From assembly GCF_900129375.1 (NCBI RefSeq), contig NZ_FQVN01000009.1, forward strand, positions 124,001-188,000: DNA of 64,000 nt. The letters are read 5' to 3'. The stretch is from Streptoalloteichus hindustanus (lineage in GTDB: Bacteria > Actinomycetota > Actinomycetes > Mycobacteriales > Pseudonocardiaceae). The notes under the pieces were generated by a model that was given only the letters and a program-made list of their open reading frames with translations, was not told the DNA's origin and ran no database searches. This document shows, piece by piece, positions 18,337 to 27,165 of this stretch; position 1 is the stretch's first letter, and every line of letters begins with the position of its first letter. The translations under genes were made by a program, and so were the position numbers.

Positions 18337-19473
18337 TCAGCGCAACCCCCCGCGCCGGGCTCCGTGCAATTCCAGGTGTACTCGCCAGACGGCCTCGGCC
18401 GCGCTGGTCCACGCGAACCCGGCGGCGCGCCGCCGTCCGGCCTCGGCCATCTCCGCGCGCCGTGCCGGGTCGTCGGCGACCGCCCGCAGGGCGCGGGCCA
18501 GCCCGGCGGCGTCGCCCCGCTTGACCACCACCCCCGCGCCGCCGGCGACCTCGACCAGGGCCGGCGCGTCGGAGTGCACGACCGGCACGCCGGCGGCCAT
18601 CGCCTCCAGCACCGGCAGGCCGAACCCCTCGGCCATGCTCGGCGCGGCCAGCACCCTGGCCCGGTGCAGCACGACGGCGAGCTCCTCGTCGCTGACCCGC
18701 CCCAGCACGACCAGGCGCTCCGCCGGCAGGTAGTGCCGCCGGGCCAGCGCCACCGGGTCCACCCCGCCCCAGCCGGGCGCGCCGGCCAGGACCAGCGGCA
18801 GGTCCGGCGCGTCGGCCCGGCCCATCGCCTCTACCAGGGTCTCGACGCCCTTGCGCGGCTCGATCGTGCCCACCGCGAGCACGTACTCCGCGGGCAGCCC
18901 GAGCCGGGCCACGACACCGTCGGCCACCCCGGCCGGCGGCGGCGTCGCGAGCGCCGCGGGCACGCCCTCGCCGACCACGTGCACCCGGGCCCCGCCCGGG
19001 GCGTGCCGGCCGAGCTCGGCGGCGACGGCGGACGTCGGCACGACCAGGGCGTCCGCCCGGTCCGCCGCCCGCCGGATCACCTTCCGGTGCCACAGGGCGC
19101 CCCGGCGGGTGAGGGTCTCCGGGTGGGTCCACGGCACGGTGTCGTGCACCGTCACGACCAGGGGGCGGTTCCGCCGGCTGGCGGGCGGCGCGAGCGGCGT
19201 CGGCGCGTGCACGGCGTCCCCACCCGGCCACAGCGGCACGCCCTGCTCCCATGCGGCCACCAGGGCCCGGCGGGGCAGCGGCAGCACCCGGGGGCCGGCC
19301 ACGCCGGGGATGACCGCGGCGGACGGGTCGGCGTGCCGGGAGACCACCCCGCCGACCTCCCAGCCCGCCGGCGCGGTCGCGGCCAGCGCCGCGGCCAGTT
19401 CCGCGGTGTAGCGGCCGGTCCCGCCCGGCACCGGGGCCAGGAGCTGCTCGGTGATCACGACGAGCTGGGGCAC
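18337..19473 (-). CDS. Family 4 glycosyltransferase
   Basis: A 378-residue GT-B protein related to, but not a close copy of, the next gene downstream. Motifs: LAPVPGGTGRYTAELA at the N-terminus, VGTIEPRKGVETL at the interdomain region and AEGFGLPVLEAMAAGVPVV with the EX7E pair. I use GTG 19473, preceded by GGGAGG, rather than an upstream frame that would add 35 Cys/Arg-rich residues unlike the family. It is the first gene of the minus-strand glycosyltransferase unit. Confidence 0.87.
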   Translation of the reverse strand: MPQLVVITEQLLAPVPGGTGRYTAELAAALAATAPAGWEVGGVVSRHADPSAAVIPGVAGPRVLPLPRRALVAAWEQGVPLWPGGDAVHAPTPLAPPASRRNRPLVVTVHDTVPWTHPETLTRRGALWHRKVIRRAADRADALVVPTSAVAAELGRHAPGGARVHVVGEGVPAALATPPPAGVADGVVARLGLPAEYVLAVGTIEPRKGVETLVEAMGRADAPDLPLVLAGAPGWGGVDPVALARRHYLPAERLVVLGRVSDEELAVVLHRARVLAAPSMAEGFGLPVLEAMAAGVPVVHSDAPALVEVAGGAGVVVKRGDAAGLARALRAVADDPARRAEMAEAGRRRAAGFAWTSAAEAVWRVHLELHGARRGGLR

Positions 19474-19923
19474 GGCGGCCAGCCTCCCACAGGCGGACGC
19501 GCACGGCGGGCACCGCCACCGCGCTCCCCGCGGCCAGTCGGCGGTCCCGCCGACCTCGTCCCGTCGGCCCGTTCCCACCCGACGGCCGGCCCATGCCCAG
19601 AACCAGGGCGTGCTCGCGGGGGTGATGCGAGAGAAGGCATCGTCGACCAGTAGGCCCTTGGTGATGGCCTCGCGATTGCCGCTGGTCAGTCACATCGTCA
19701 GAAGAACGCCGTCGCCCGCACTGATCAGTTGGCACGTGCGGCCGGGGCGAGCCCGGTCGACGCGCGAAGGGGCACAGCGCCGCCATCCCGGGAGCGGGGG
19801 CGCCACGGCGTGCGGAGCTGGCCGGGGGCCACCTCGATCAGCGGGCTCGATCGGGGGGTGGGTCGGACGGCGGAGCCACCCGGGGCGCGCCCGGGCCGGA
19901 AGCGGCTCCTAGGGTTTCCGCCC
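19474..19923. other. Divergent intergenic region between glycosyltransferase genes
   Basis: About 450 bp separating two divergent starts. It must carry promoters for both the minus-strand trio and the plus-strand trio. I see no gene, no strong -10/-35 pair and no clear repeat. Confidence 0.5.
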
Positions 19924-20904
19924 GTGGCGGAACAGGCGGAACAGGCCGCGCAGGTGGAACACCGGACGGCTCGCACCACCGTGGTGGTCGTGACGTGGCG
20001 GGGCCGCGAGCACGTCGGGGAGTGCCTGGACGCGCTCGCCGCCCAGGATCGTCCACACCGGACACTCGTGGTCGACAACGCCTCCGACGACGGCACCGCC
20101 GCGGTGCTGGCCGCGCACCCCGGCCGGCCGCACGTGCTCCGCCTCGGCCGCAACCTCGGGTACGCCGGCGGACTCGCCGCAGCTCTGTCCACTGTGGACA
20201 CTCCGCTGGTCGCGTGGCTCAACGACGACGCCGCCCCGGAGCCGGGCTGGCTCGCCGCGCTGGAGGACGCCCTCGACGCCGACCCCGGCGTCGCCGCCGC
20301 CGGCTCGCTCCTGCTGTCCGCCGACGGCTCCGTCCAGTCCGCCGGCGTGCGGCTCACCGCCGACGGGCACGGCGCGGACCTGCCCGAGCCCCCGCCCAGC
20401 GACGACGAGCCGTTCGGCTTCTGCGGCGGCGCGGCGCTGACCCGCGTCGACGCGCTGCGCGCGGTGGGGGGCGTGCCCGCCGACTTCTTCTGCTACTACG
20501 AGGACACCGACACCGCGTGGCGGCTCCGCCTGGCCGGCCGGCGGATCGTGACCGTCCGCACCGCCAGGGTCGGCCACCGGCACGGGGCGAGCAGCCAGCC
20601 CGGTTCTGTGCGGTTCCACCGGTGGAACGAGCGCAACCGCCTGCTGATGCTGCTGCGCTGCGCGCCGGCCGGCGTCGCGGCCCGGGAGCTGGCCCGCTTC
20701 GCGCTGATCACCGCCCTGCTCCCGGCGCGCCGCGCGCTGGGCCGTCCGGTGCCCGACGCCGCGAACTTCCGCCTCTCCCTGCGCCTGGGCGTGCTGGGCC
20801 AGGTGCTGTCGCGGCTGCCGGCGACCGTGGCCGCCCGGCGGGAGATCGGGCGGCACGCCGCTGTGAGCCGCGCCACCGTCTGGCGGCGGTGGGCCGGCCG
20901 CTGA
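19924..20904 (+). CDS. Family 2 glycosyltransferase
   Basis: A 326-residue GT2 protein. TTVVVVTWRGREHVGECL opens the fold, VVDNASDDGT is the nucleotide loop, LNDDAAPEPGWL the DXD-like metal site and FCYYEDTDTAWRLRLAGRR the acceptor-side motif, the last typical of rhamnosyl- and related transferases. The C-terminal 80 residues are basic and may bind the membrane surface. GTG 19924 is preferred; the open frame extends 65 codons upstream without family similarity. It leads the plus-strand unit continuing with the GT2-GT4 protein. Confidence 0.85.
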   Translation: MAEQAEQAAQVEHRTARTTVVVVTWRGREHVGECLDALAAQDRPHRTLVVDNASDDGTAAVLAAHPGRPHVLRLGRNLGYAGGLAAALSTVDTPLVAWLNDDAAPEPGWLAALEDALDADPGVAAAGSLLLSADGSVQSAGVRLTADGHGADLPEPPPSDDEPFGFCGGAALTRVDALRAVGGVPADFFCYYEDTDTAWRLRLAGRRIVTVRTARVGHRHGASSQPGSVRFHRWNERNRLLMLLRCAPAGVAARELARFALITALLPARRALGRPVPDAANFRLSLRLGVLGQVLSRLPATVAARREIGRHAAVSRATVWRRWAGR

Positions 20905-21081
20905 GCGGCTTCCCCGGCTGGTGCGGGTGGCCGCCCGACGCGGACCGTGGCCGACGTCACGGGGCGCGGGCGCGGGCCGACCGGCGGTCGGCGGACCAAC
21001 CTTCCGGTACCCGCCCCGCCACCCGACGTGATGAGGCACGCTATGCGCACCGAAGAACCGCCCGTGGGCCCAGCGCCGGCG

Positions 21082-21107
21082 ACGTCGGTTCGAGGGGGAA
21101 CCGACGT
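21082..21107 (+). promoter_or_regulatory. Hairpin just upstream of the GT2-GT4 ribosome site
   Basis: ACGTCGGTTC (21082-21091) and GAACCGACGT (21098-21107) form a perfect 10-bp stem with a 6-base loop. It ends three bases before the GGAAGGAG ribosome site of the gene starting at 21125, so it could act in the leader RNA or as an operator. Confidence 0.5.
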
Positions 21108-21124
21108 GACGGAAGGAGCCCGAG

Positions 21125-23656
21125 GTGCCGGAGCAGGGGATGCTGCCCCTGGTGTCCGTGGTGGTGGTCAACTACCGCGGGGCCGACGACACCATCACCT
21201 GCCTGCGCGCCCTGCGCTCGGAGGTGGACTACCCGGCCGACCGGCTGCAGGTGATCTGCGTCGACAACGCGTCGGGTGACGGGAGCGCTGAGCGCATCCG
21301 CCAGGCGGTGCCCGACGTCGACCTGATCGAGTCCGAGGACAACCTGGGCTTCGCCGGTGGCTGCAACCTGGGCGTCGGGTACGCCAGGGGCGAGGTGCTC
21401 GCCTTCCTCAACAACGACGCCCGCCCCGACCGCGACTGGGTGCGCGCGGCGGTCGCCGCGCTGCGCGCCGAGCCCACGGTCGGCGCGGTGGCCAGCAAGG
21501 TCCTCGACTGGGACGGCACGACCGTCGACTTCGTCGACGGCGGCCTGACCTGGTTCGGCATGGGCTACAAGCGGCACGCGGGGCAGCCGGTGGCCGAGGT
21601 CTCCCCCGACCAGGTCGACGCCCCGAGGGACGTGCTGTTCGGCACCGGGTCGGCGATGTTCGTGCGCACCGAGCTGTTCCGCGAGCTCGGCGGGTTCGAC
21701 GACCGCTACTTCATGTTCTACGAGGACGTCGACCTGGGCTGGCGGCTCAACCTGCGCGGCTGGCGCGTGCGGTACGAGCCGCGGTCGCTGACCTACCACC
21801 GGCACCACGGCTCGATGGGCGAGGTGCACTCCGCGCGCGAGTTCTACCTGCTGGAGCGCAACGCGCTCGCCACCCTCTACAAGAACCTCTCCGACGAGAG
21901 CCTGGCCAGGGTGCTGCCCGCCGCGCTGGCGCTGGCCGTGCGCAGGGCGACCGCCAGGGGCGACCTGGACGCCACCCAGCTGGAGATCACCCGCCGGCCG
22001 GCCAGCCGCGCCGAGGACGAGGCCCCGGTGGCGGTGCCCAGGGAGGCGCTGGCCGGCGTGCTGGCGATCGACCAGTTCGTCGAGCTGCTGCCGTCGCTGG
22101 CCGAGTCGCGGCGGGTGGAGCAGGCCTCGCGCGTGCGCACCGACGCGGACCTGGTCCCGTTGATGCGCAAGGCGATGGAGCCCGCCTACCCGCTGCCGCG
22201 CTACCTCGCCGCGCACGACGTGCTGGTCGAGGCGTTCGGGCTGGAGGAGGTGTTCGGCCGGCCGCGGCGGATCGTCGTGATCACCGGCGACGCGATCGGC
22301 GAGCGGATGGCCGGCCCGGCGATTCGCGCGTGGCACATGGCCGACGTGCTGTCCGGCGAGCACGACGTGCGCCTGGTGACGGTGAACCCGCAGTGCGCGC
22401 CGCCGCGCTCGGCGTTCCCCGTGCTGCACAGTCGGCCCAGGGATCTGGGCGAGCACGTCGACTGGGCCGACGTGGTCGTGCTGCAGGGCCACGTGCTGGA
22501 GATGGTGCCCCAGCTCAAGCAGGCCGACTCGACGAAGATCGTCGTCTGCGACGTCTACGACCCGATGCACCTGGAGCTGCTGGAGCAGGGCAAGGACGGC
22601 GACGACGAGCGGCGCCGGCTGGACCTGATCGGCGTGACCAACGTGCTCAACGCGCAGCTCCAGCGCGGGGACTTCTTCCTGTGCGCCTCGCAGCGGCAAC
22701 GGCACTTCTGGCTCGGCCACCTGGCCGCGCTCGGCCGGCTCACCCCGGCGCTGTACGACACCGACCCCACCGTCCGGTCGCTGCTCGCCGAGGTGCCCTT
22801 CGGCCTGCCGGGCAAGGCCCCCGAGCGCACCCGGTCGGCGATCAAGGGCGTCGTGCCGGGCATCGGCGAGGACGACAAGGTCGTGCTGTGGGCGGGCGGC
22901 GTCTACAACTGGTTCGACCCGCTCACGCTGGTCCACGCGGTCGACCGCCTGCGCGGCTCGCACGACGACGTGCGGCTGTTCTTCCTCGGCATGAAGCACC
23001 CCAACCCGGACGTGCCCGAGATGGGGGTCGCCGGGCAGACCCGCCGGCTGGCCCAGCGGCTCGGCCTGGTCGACCGGCACGTCTTCTTCAACGAGACCTG
23101 GGTCCCGTACCACGAGCGGCAGAACTGGCTGCTGGACGGCGACTGCGGCGTCACGACGCACTACGAGCACGTGGAGACCGAGTTCGCGTTCCGCACCCGC
23201 GTGCTGGACTACCTGTGGGCCGGGCTGCCGATCGTGACCACGGACGGCGACTCGTTCGCCGACCTGGTGCGCCGCGAGCGGTTGGGCGTGGTGGTCCCCG
23301 CCGAGGACCCCGAGGCGCTGGCCGACGCGTTGGAGCGGGTCCTCTACGACACGGAGTTCGCCGCCGGCTGCCAGGAGCGCATCGCCCTGGTGCGCGAGCG
23401 GTTCACCTGGGAGCACGTCCTGTCCCCGCTGGTCGACTTCTGCCGCAACCCCCGGCCGGCCGCCGACCGGCTGCGCGGCAGCCACGCGCCGCTGGTGCGC
23501 CCGGCGCCGCTGGGCGTGTCCGGCCGCATCCGACGGGACCTCTCGCTGGTCAAGGAGTACCTGGACGCCGGGGGCGCGGCCGAGGTGGCCAAGCGCGCCA
23601 CCGGTCGGCTGCGCCGGATCGCCTCGGAACGGTTGCGCGGCAATGGCTCGCGGTAG
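21125..23656 (+). CDS. Bifunctional glycosyltransferase: GT2 domain fused to GT4-like domain
   Basis: An 843-residue protein with two transferase modules. Residues about 8-250 are GT2 (VSVVVVNYRGADDTITCL, CVDNASGDGSAE, FLNNDARPDRDW, FMFYEDVDLGWRLNLRGWR). A linker of about 110 residues follows. Residues about 375-770 are GT-B like, opening RIVVITGDAIGERMAGPAIR, with WAGGVYNWFDPLTLV and an ending LDYLWAGLPIVTTDGDSFADLV. The C-terminal module lacks the usual E-G-F-G motif of GT4 and instead resembles the GT1/GT4 branch found in O-antigen loci. Two sequential sugar transfers by one polypeptide are inferred. GTG 21125 with GGAAGGAG upstream; the end overlaps the next gene by 14 bp. Confidence 0.88.
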   Translation: MPEQGMLPLVSVVVVNYRGADDTITCLRALRSEVDYPADRLQVICVDNASGDGSAERIRQAVPDVDLIESEDNLGFAGGCNLGVGYARGEVLAFLNNDARPDRDWVRAAVAALRAEPTVGAVASKVLDWDGTTVDFVDGGLTWFGMGYKRHAGQPVAEVSPDQVDAPRDVLFGTGSAMFVRTELFRELGGFDDRYFMFYEDVDLGWRLNLRGWRVRYEPRSLTYHRHHGSMGEVHSAREFYLLERNALATLYKNLSDESLARVLPAALALAVRRATARGDLDATQLEITRRPASRAEDEAPVAVPREALAGVLAIDQFVELLPSLAESRRVEQASRVRTDADLVPLMRKAMEPAYPLPRYLAAHDVLVEAFGLEEVFGRPRRIVVITGDAIGERMAGPAIRAWHMADVLSGEHDVRLVTVNPQCAPPRSAFPVLHSRPRDLGEHVDWADVVVLQGHVLEMVPQLKQADSTKIVVCDVYDPMHLELLEQGKDGDDERRRLDLIGVTNVLNAQLQRGDFFLCASQRQRHFWLGHLAALGRLTPALYDTDPTVRSLLAEVPFGLPGKAPERTRSAIKGVVPGIGEDDKVVLWAGGVYNWFDPLTLVHAVDRLRGSHDDVRLFFLGMKHPNPDVPEMGVAGQTRRLAQRLGLVDRHVFFNETWVPYHERQNWLLDGDCGVTTHYEHVETEFAFRTRVLDYLWAGLPIVTTDGDSFADLVRRERLGVVVPAEDPEALADALERVLYDTEFAAGCQERIALVRERFTWEHVLSPLVDFCRNPRPAADRLRGSHAPLVRPAPLGVSGRIRRDLSLVKEYLDAGGAAEVAKRATGRLRRIASERLRGNGSR

Positions 23657-24743
23657 CCGACGGGTGCGGGTGCTGCTCGACGGCACCCCGTTGTTGGGGC
23701 ACCGCACCGGAATCGGCCGCTACACGGCCGCGCTCGCCGAGGAGCTCGCGAGTATGTCCACTGTGGACGTACGTGCGGTGGCGTTCACGGTGCGGGGCTG
23801 GCGGGCACTGAGGTCCGTGCTGCCGCACGGGTTGCGGGCGCGGGGCCTGCCCGCGTCGGCCCGCCTGCTGCGGCAGTGCTGGCTGCGCGGCCCCTTCCCG
23901 CCGGTCGAGCTGCTCGCCGGCCCGGCCGACGTCGTGCACGCGACCAACTTCGTGCTGCCGCCGGCCGTGCGCGCCGGCGGCGTGCTGACGATCCACGACC
24001 TGGCCTTCCTCGACCGGCCGGACGAGCTGCCCCCGGTTGAGCGGGACCTGCCCGAGCTCGTCCGGCGCTCGGCCCAGCGGGCCGCCGTCGTCTGCACGCC
24101 GACCGCGGCCGTGGCCCGCGTGGTGGTGGACCGGCTGGCGGTGCCGGAGGACAAGGTGACGGTGACCCCGCTGGGCGTCGACCCGGCGTGGTTCGCCGCG
24201 CGCGCCCCCGGCGAGCAGCTCCGCCGCCGCCTCGGCCTGCCGGAGCGGTACCTGCTCTTCGTCGGCGCGGACGGGCCGCGCAAGGGGCTGCCGCACCTGC
24301 TGGCCGCGCACCGGGCCCGCCCCGAGCTGCCGCCCCTGGTGCTCACCGGCCCGAGCGGCGGGCTTCGCGTGTCCAATGTGGACGGTCGCGTGCTGCGAAC
24401 CGGCTACCTGTCCGATGTGGACCTCAGGAGCGTCGTCGCCGGGGCCGCCGCGCTGGTGCTGCCCTCCAGGGACGAGGGTTTCGGGCTGCCCGTCCTGGAG
24501 GCGCTGGCGTGCAGCGTGCCGGTGGTGTGCTCGGACGTCCCCGCGCTGCGGGAGGTGGCCGGCGGCCACGCCTGGCACGTGCCCGTCGGCGACGTCGAGG
24601 CACTTGGCGCGGCGTTGACCGAGGCCCTGGAGTCCACCGAGGACGCCCAGACGTTGGCGGCCCGCCGCGCCCGCGCGTCGGAGTTCACGTGGCGTCGGTG
24701 CGCGGAGACCACCATCGCCGCCTACCACCGCGCCGCGCCCTGA
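23643..24743 (+). CDS. Family 4 glycosyltransferase
   Basis: A 366-residue GT-B protein: VRVLLDGTPLLGHRTGIGRY at the N-terminus, VGADGPRKGLPHLL at the hinge and DEGFGLPVLEALACSVPVV with the EX7E residues. It overlaps the GT2-GT4 gene by 14 bp, so translation is coupled, and it is the last plus-strand gene before a double hairpin. It is the third member of the GT4 group in this cluster; the copies differ enough to have separate acceptors. Confidence 0.88.
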   Translation: MARGSRRVRVLLDGTPLLGHRTGIGRYTAALAEELASMSTVDVRAVAFTVRGWRALRSVLPHGLRARGLPASARLLRQCWLRGPFPPVELLAGPADVVHATNFVLPPAVRAGGVLTIHDLAFLDRPDELPPVERDLPELVRRSAQRAAVVCTPTAAVARVVVDRLAVPEDKVTVTPLGVDPAWFAARAPGEQLRRRLGLPERYLLFVGADGPRKGLPHLLAAHRARPELPPLVLTGPSGGLRVSNVDGRVLRTGYLSDVDLRSVVAGAAALVLPSRDEGFGLPVLEALACSVPVVCSDVPALREVAGGHAWHVPVGDVEALGAALTEALESTEDAQTLAARRARASEFTWRRCAETTIAAYHRAAP

Positions 24744-24748
24744 CCGGT

Positions 24749-24783
24749 CCGGGTCCGGTGGTGGCGCGCGCCGCCGGACCCGG
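24749..24783. terminator. Strong hairpin downstream of the glycosyltransferase unit
   Basis: CCGGGTCCGG at 24749-24758 pairs perfectly with CCGGACCCGG at 24774-24783. It lies six bases after the GT4 stop, between convergent genes, so it can serve either direction. Confidence 0.75.
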
Positions 24784-24786
24784 TCA

Positions 24787-24809
24787 GCCCCCGTCAGAAC
24801 TCCGGGGGC
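24787..24809. terminator. Second hairpin between convergent GT4 and rmlD genes
   Basis: GCCCCCG (24787-24793) pairs with CGGGGGC (24803-24809) around a 9-base loop. Together with the preceding hairpin it forms a tandem terminator region. Confidence 0.6.
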
Positions 24810-24848
24810 AGAACTCAGCGGCCGGAGCCGAAGAGTCGGAGCTGGGGG

Positions 24849-25760
24849 TCAGGCGAAGGCGCCCGCGGCGAACGCGGCGGTGAGCGCCTCGCGCCAGGGC
24901 CGCAACGGCGTCAGGCCGGCGTCCCGCCACGCGGCGCCCGAGAGCACCGAGTAGGCCGGGCGCGGCGCGGTCCGCGGGAAGTCGGCGGTCGTGCAGGGAC
25001 GGACGCGGGTCACGTCCGCGCCCAACTCCTCGAACACGGCGCGGGCGAGCCCGAACCAGGTGGTGTCGCCGGCGTTCGTGCAGTGCAGCACCCGCGCGGC
25101 CGGGCCACGGCCGACGGCGACCGCGCGCGCCAGCTCCAGCAGGCCGGCGGCGAGGTCGGCCGACCAGGTCGGCGTCCCGCGCTGGTCGTCGACGACGGCC
25201 AGCGTCTCCCGCTCCCGCTCCAGCCGGCACATCGTCTTCACGAAGTTGGCGCCGTGCGCGCCGTAGACCCAGGCGGTGCGCACCACCCAGCCGCGCTCGC
25301 AGCCCCGCAGCACCTCCCGCTCGCCGGCGAGCTTGCTGCGCCCGTAGACCGACTGCGGCCCGGTCGGGTCCTCGGGCTCGTAGGGCCGGTCGCCGTCGCC
25401 GGGGAACACGTAGTCGGTGGAGACGTGGAGCAGCGGGACGCCCTGCGCGGCGCACGTCGTCGCCAGCAGCCGCGGCCCGTCCGAGTTCACCTGGAACGCC
25501 CGCTCGACGTCCGACTCGGCCGCGTCCACCGCCGTGTACGCCGAGGCGTTCACCACCACCGGCCGCAGCCCGGCGTCCCGCGCCGCCGCGGCCAGGACGG
25601 CGACCGCGTCGGCGACCGCCTCCCGGTCCGTGACGTCCAGCTCGCCGGAGCCGGGGGCGTGGGCGAAGCCCACCTCCGGGGCCGCGTCGGCCAGGACGGC
25701 CAGGTCGCGGCCGAGCTGACCGCGGCCCCCGGCCACCAGGAGTGCCAGACCCGTCATCAC
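24849..25760 (-). CDS. rmlD: dTDP-4-dehydrorhamnose reductase
   Basis: Last step of dTDP-L-rhamnose synthesis: NADPH reduction of dTDP-4-keto-rhamnose. The 303-residue short-chain dehydrogenase-type protein has the nucleotide loop VAGGRGQLGRDLA near the N-terminus, HVSTDYVF, and the catalytic Y-x3-K in SVYGRSKLAGE. GTG 25760 or the adjacent ATG 25757 may start it. It follows rmlB by 54 bp in the same direction. rmlA and rmlC are not in the window. Corresponds to Rv3266c. Confidence 0.93.
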   Translation of the reverse strand: MMTGLALLVAGGRGQLGRDLAVLADAAPEVGFAHAPGSGELDVTDREAVADAVAVLAAAARDAGLRPVVVNASAYTAVDAAESDVERAFQVNSDGPRLLATTCAAQGVPLLHVSTDYVFPGDGDRPYEPEDPTGPQSVYGRSKLAGEREVLRGCERGWVVRTAWVYGAHGANFVKTMCRLERERETLAVVDDQRGTPTWSADLAAGLLELARAVAVGRGPAARVLHCTNAGDTTWFGLARAVFEELGADVTRVRPCTTADFPRTAPRPAYSVLSGAAWRDAGLTPLRPWREALTAAFAAGAFA

Positions 25761-25814
25761 GAGACCTGCCTACGGGATCGAGTTCGGTGTGCGGACCGGG
25801 TGGGCGCTCGGCGC

Positions 25815-26810
25815 TCAGCCGCGACCGAGCGCCGAGCGCCGCTTGAGCGGCTCCCACCACTCGCGGTTCTCGCGGTACCAGGCCACCGTGCGGGCCAGGC
25901 CCTCCTCGAACGGCACGCGCGGCCGGTACCCCAGCTCGCCGGAGATCTTGCTGATGTCGACCGAGTACCGGCGGTCGTGGCCCTTGCGGTCGGTCACGTG
26001 CTCGACCATCGACCAGTCGGCGCCCATGGCGGTCAGCAGCCGCTCGGTGAGCTCCCGGTTGGTCAGCTCGGTGCCGCCCCCGATGTTGTAGACCTCGCCC
26101 GGCCGGCCGCCCTCGACCACGAGCTGGATGCCCCGGCAGTGGTCGTCGACGTGCAGCCAGTCCCGCACGTTCAGGCCGTCGCCGTAGAGCGGCACCTTCG
26201 CCCCGTCCATGAGGTTGGTCACGAACAGGGGGATGACCTTCTCGGGGAACTGGTACGGACCGTAGTTGTTCGAGCACCGCGTGACGCAGACCGGGAGGCC
26301 GTGCGTGCGGTGGAAGGCCCTGGCGAGCAGGTCGGAGCTGGCCTTGGACGCCGAGTAGGGCGAGTTCGGCTCCAGCGGGTGGTCCTCCGGCCAGGACCCG
26401 CTGTCGATCGAGCCGTACACCTCGTCCGTGGAGACGTGCACGAACTTGCCCACGCCGGCCTCCAGCGCCGCCTGCAGCAGCGTCTGGGTACCCAGGACGT
26501 TGGTGAGGACGAACTCGGCGGAGCCCAGGATCGAGCGGTCCACGTGCGACTCGGCCGCGAAGTGCACCACGACGTCGACCTCGGTCATGAGCTTGCCGAC
26601 CAGCTCGGCGTCGCAGATGTCGCCCCGGACGAACCGCAGCCGGTCGCCGGCGTCGGCGACGGGAGCGAGGTTGGCCTCGTTGCCGGCGTAGGTGAGCTTG
26701 TCGAGCACGACGACCTCGGCGTCGGCGAACGCCGGGTAGGCGCCCCCGAGCAGCTCCCGCACGTAGTGCGACCCGATGAAGCCGGCACCACCCGTGACCA
26801 GGACTCGCAT
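25815..26810 (-). CDS. rmlB: dTDP-glucose 4,6-dehydratase
   Basis: Second step of dTDP-rhamnose synthesis, with bound NAD. The 331-residue protein begins MRVLVTGGAGFIGSHYV (nucleotide-binding GxxGxxG), has STDEVYG, the Y-x3-K catalytic pair in SPYSASKASSD and the RCSNNYGPYQFPEKVIPL segment of the RmlB group. ATG 26810 is the start supported by the family; an upstream in-frame extension of 48 codons has no similarity. rmlB and rmlD supply dTDP-rhamnose for WbbL and possibly for the other GT2 proteins here. Confidence 0.95.
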   Translation of the reverse strand: MRVLVTGGAGFIGSHYVRELLGGAYPAFADAEVVVLDKLTYAGNEANLAPVADAGDRLRFVRGDICDAELVGKLMTEVDVVVHFAAESHVDRSILGSAEFVLTNVLGTQTLLQAALEAGVGKFVHVSTDEVYGSIDSGSWPEDHPLEPNSPYSASKASSDLLARAFHRTHGLPVCVTRCSNNYGPYQFPEKVIPLFVTNLMDGAKVPLYGDGLNVRDWLHVDDHCRGIQLVVEGGRPGEVYNIGGGTELTNRELTERLLTAMGADWSMVEHVTDRKGHDRRYSVDISKISGELGYRPRVPFEEGLARTVAWYRENREWWEPLKRRSALGRG

Positions 26811-27165
26811 GTCACCCTTCCTCGCGCCGCTGGCGAGCGTCGGCGTGTCGTCGGCTCGCGCGTCGACCCGGGCGGACGCGCGGAGCGCGTCGCGACATCC
26901 GAGCCCGACCTCCTGCCCCCGGGTGATTCCACGGGTTCCTCCGTGTCGGAACACGGGCCCACGGGCAGTCCTCCGGTGCAGTCTGTCACGTCCGAGACAA
27001 CCCGTACGGCGGGGGCGACGTCTAGTTGTGACGAGAAGCTGCCACGGATCTCACACCGGGTCGTTAGCCTGAACCCCACCGGCCCGGGCTTCGAGCGCCC
27101 CGGGCCGGCTTGCGATGTCCTGACGGCGGACACGACGGCGGACGCCGGCTCTGGGAGGTGCACGC
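26811..27165. other. Divergent promoter region between rmlB and the LCP gene
   Basis: 355 bp without a gene. It must drive rmlB-rmlD to the left and the LCP gene to the right. No clear operator or strong -10/-35 pair is apparent. Confidence 0.5.

Noticed and set aside
21041-23707. 888-codon minus-strand frame under the GT2-GT4 gene
   Set aside because: Repetitive Val/Gln/His/Arg-rich translation; the plus strand has all glycosyltransferase motifs.
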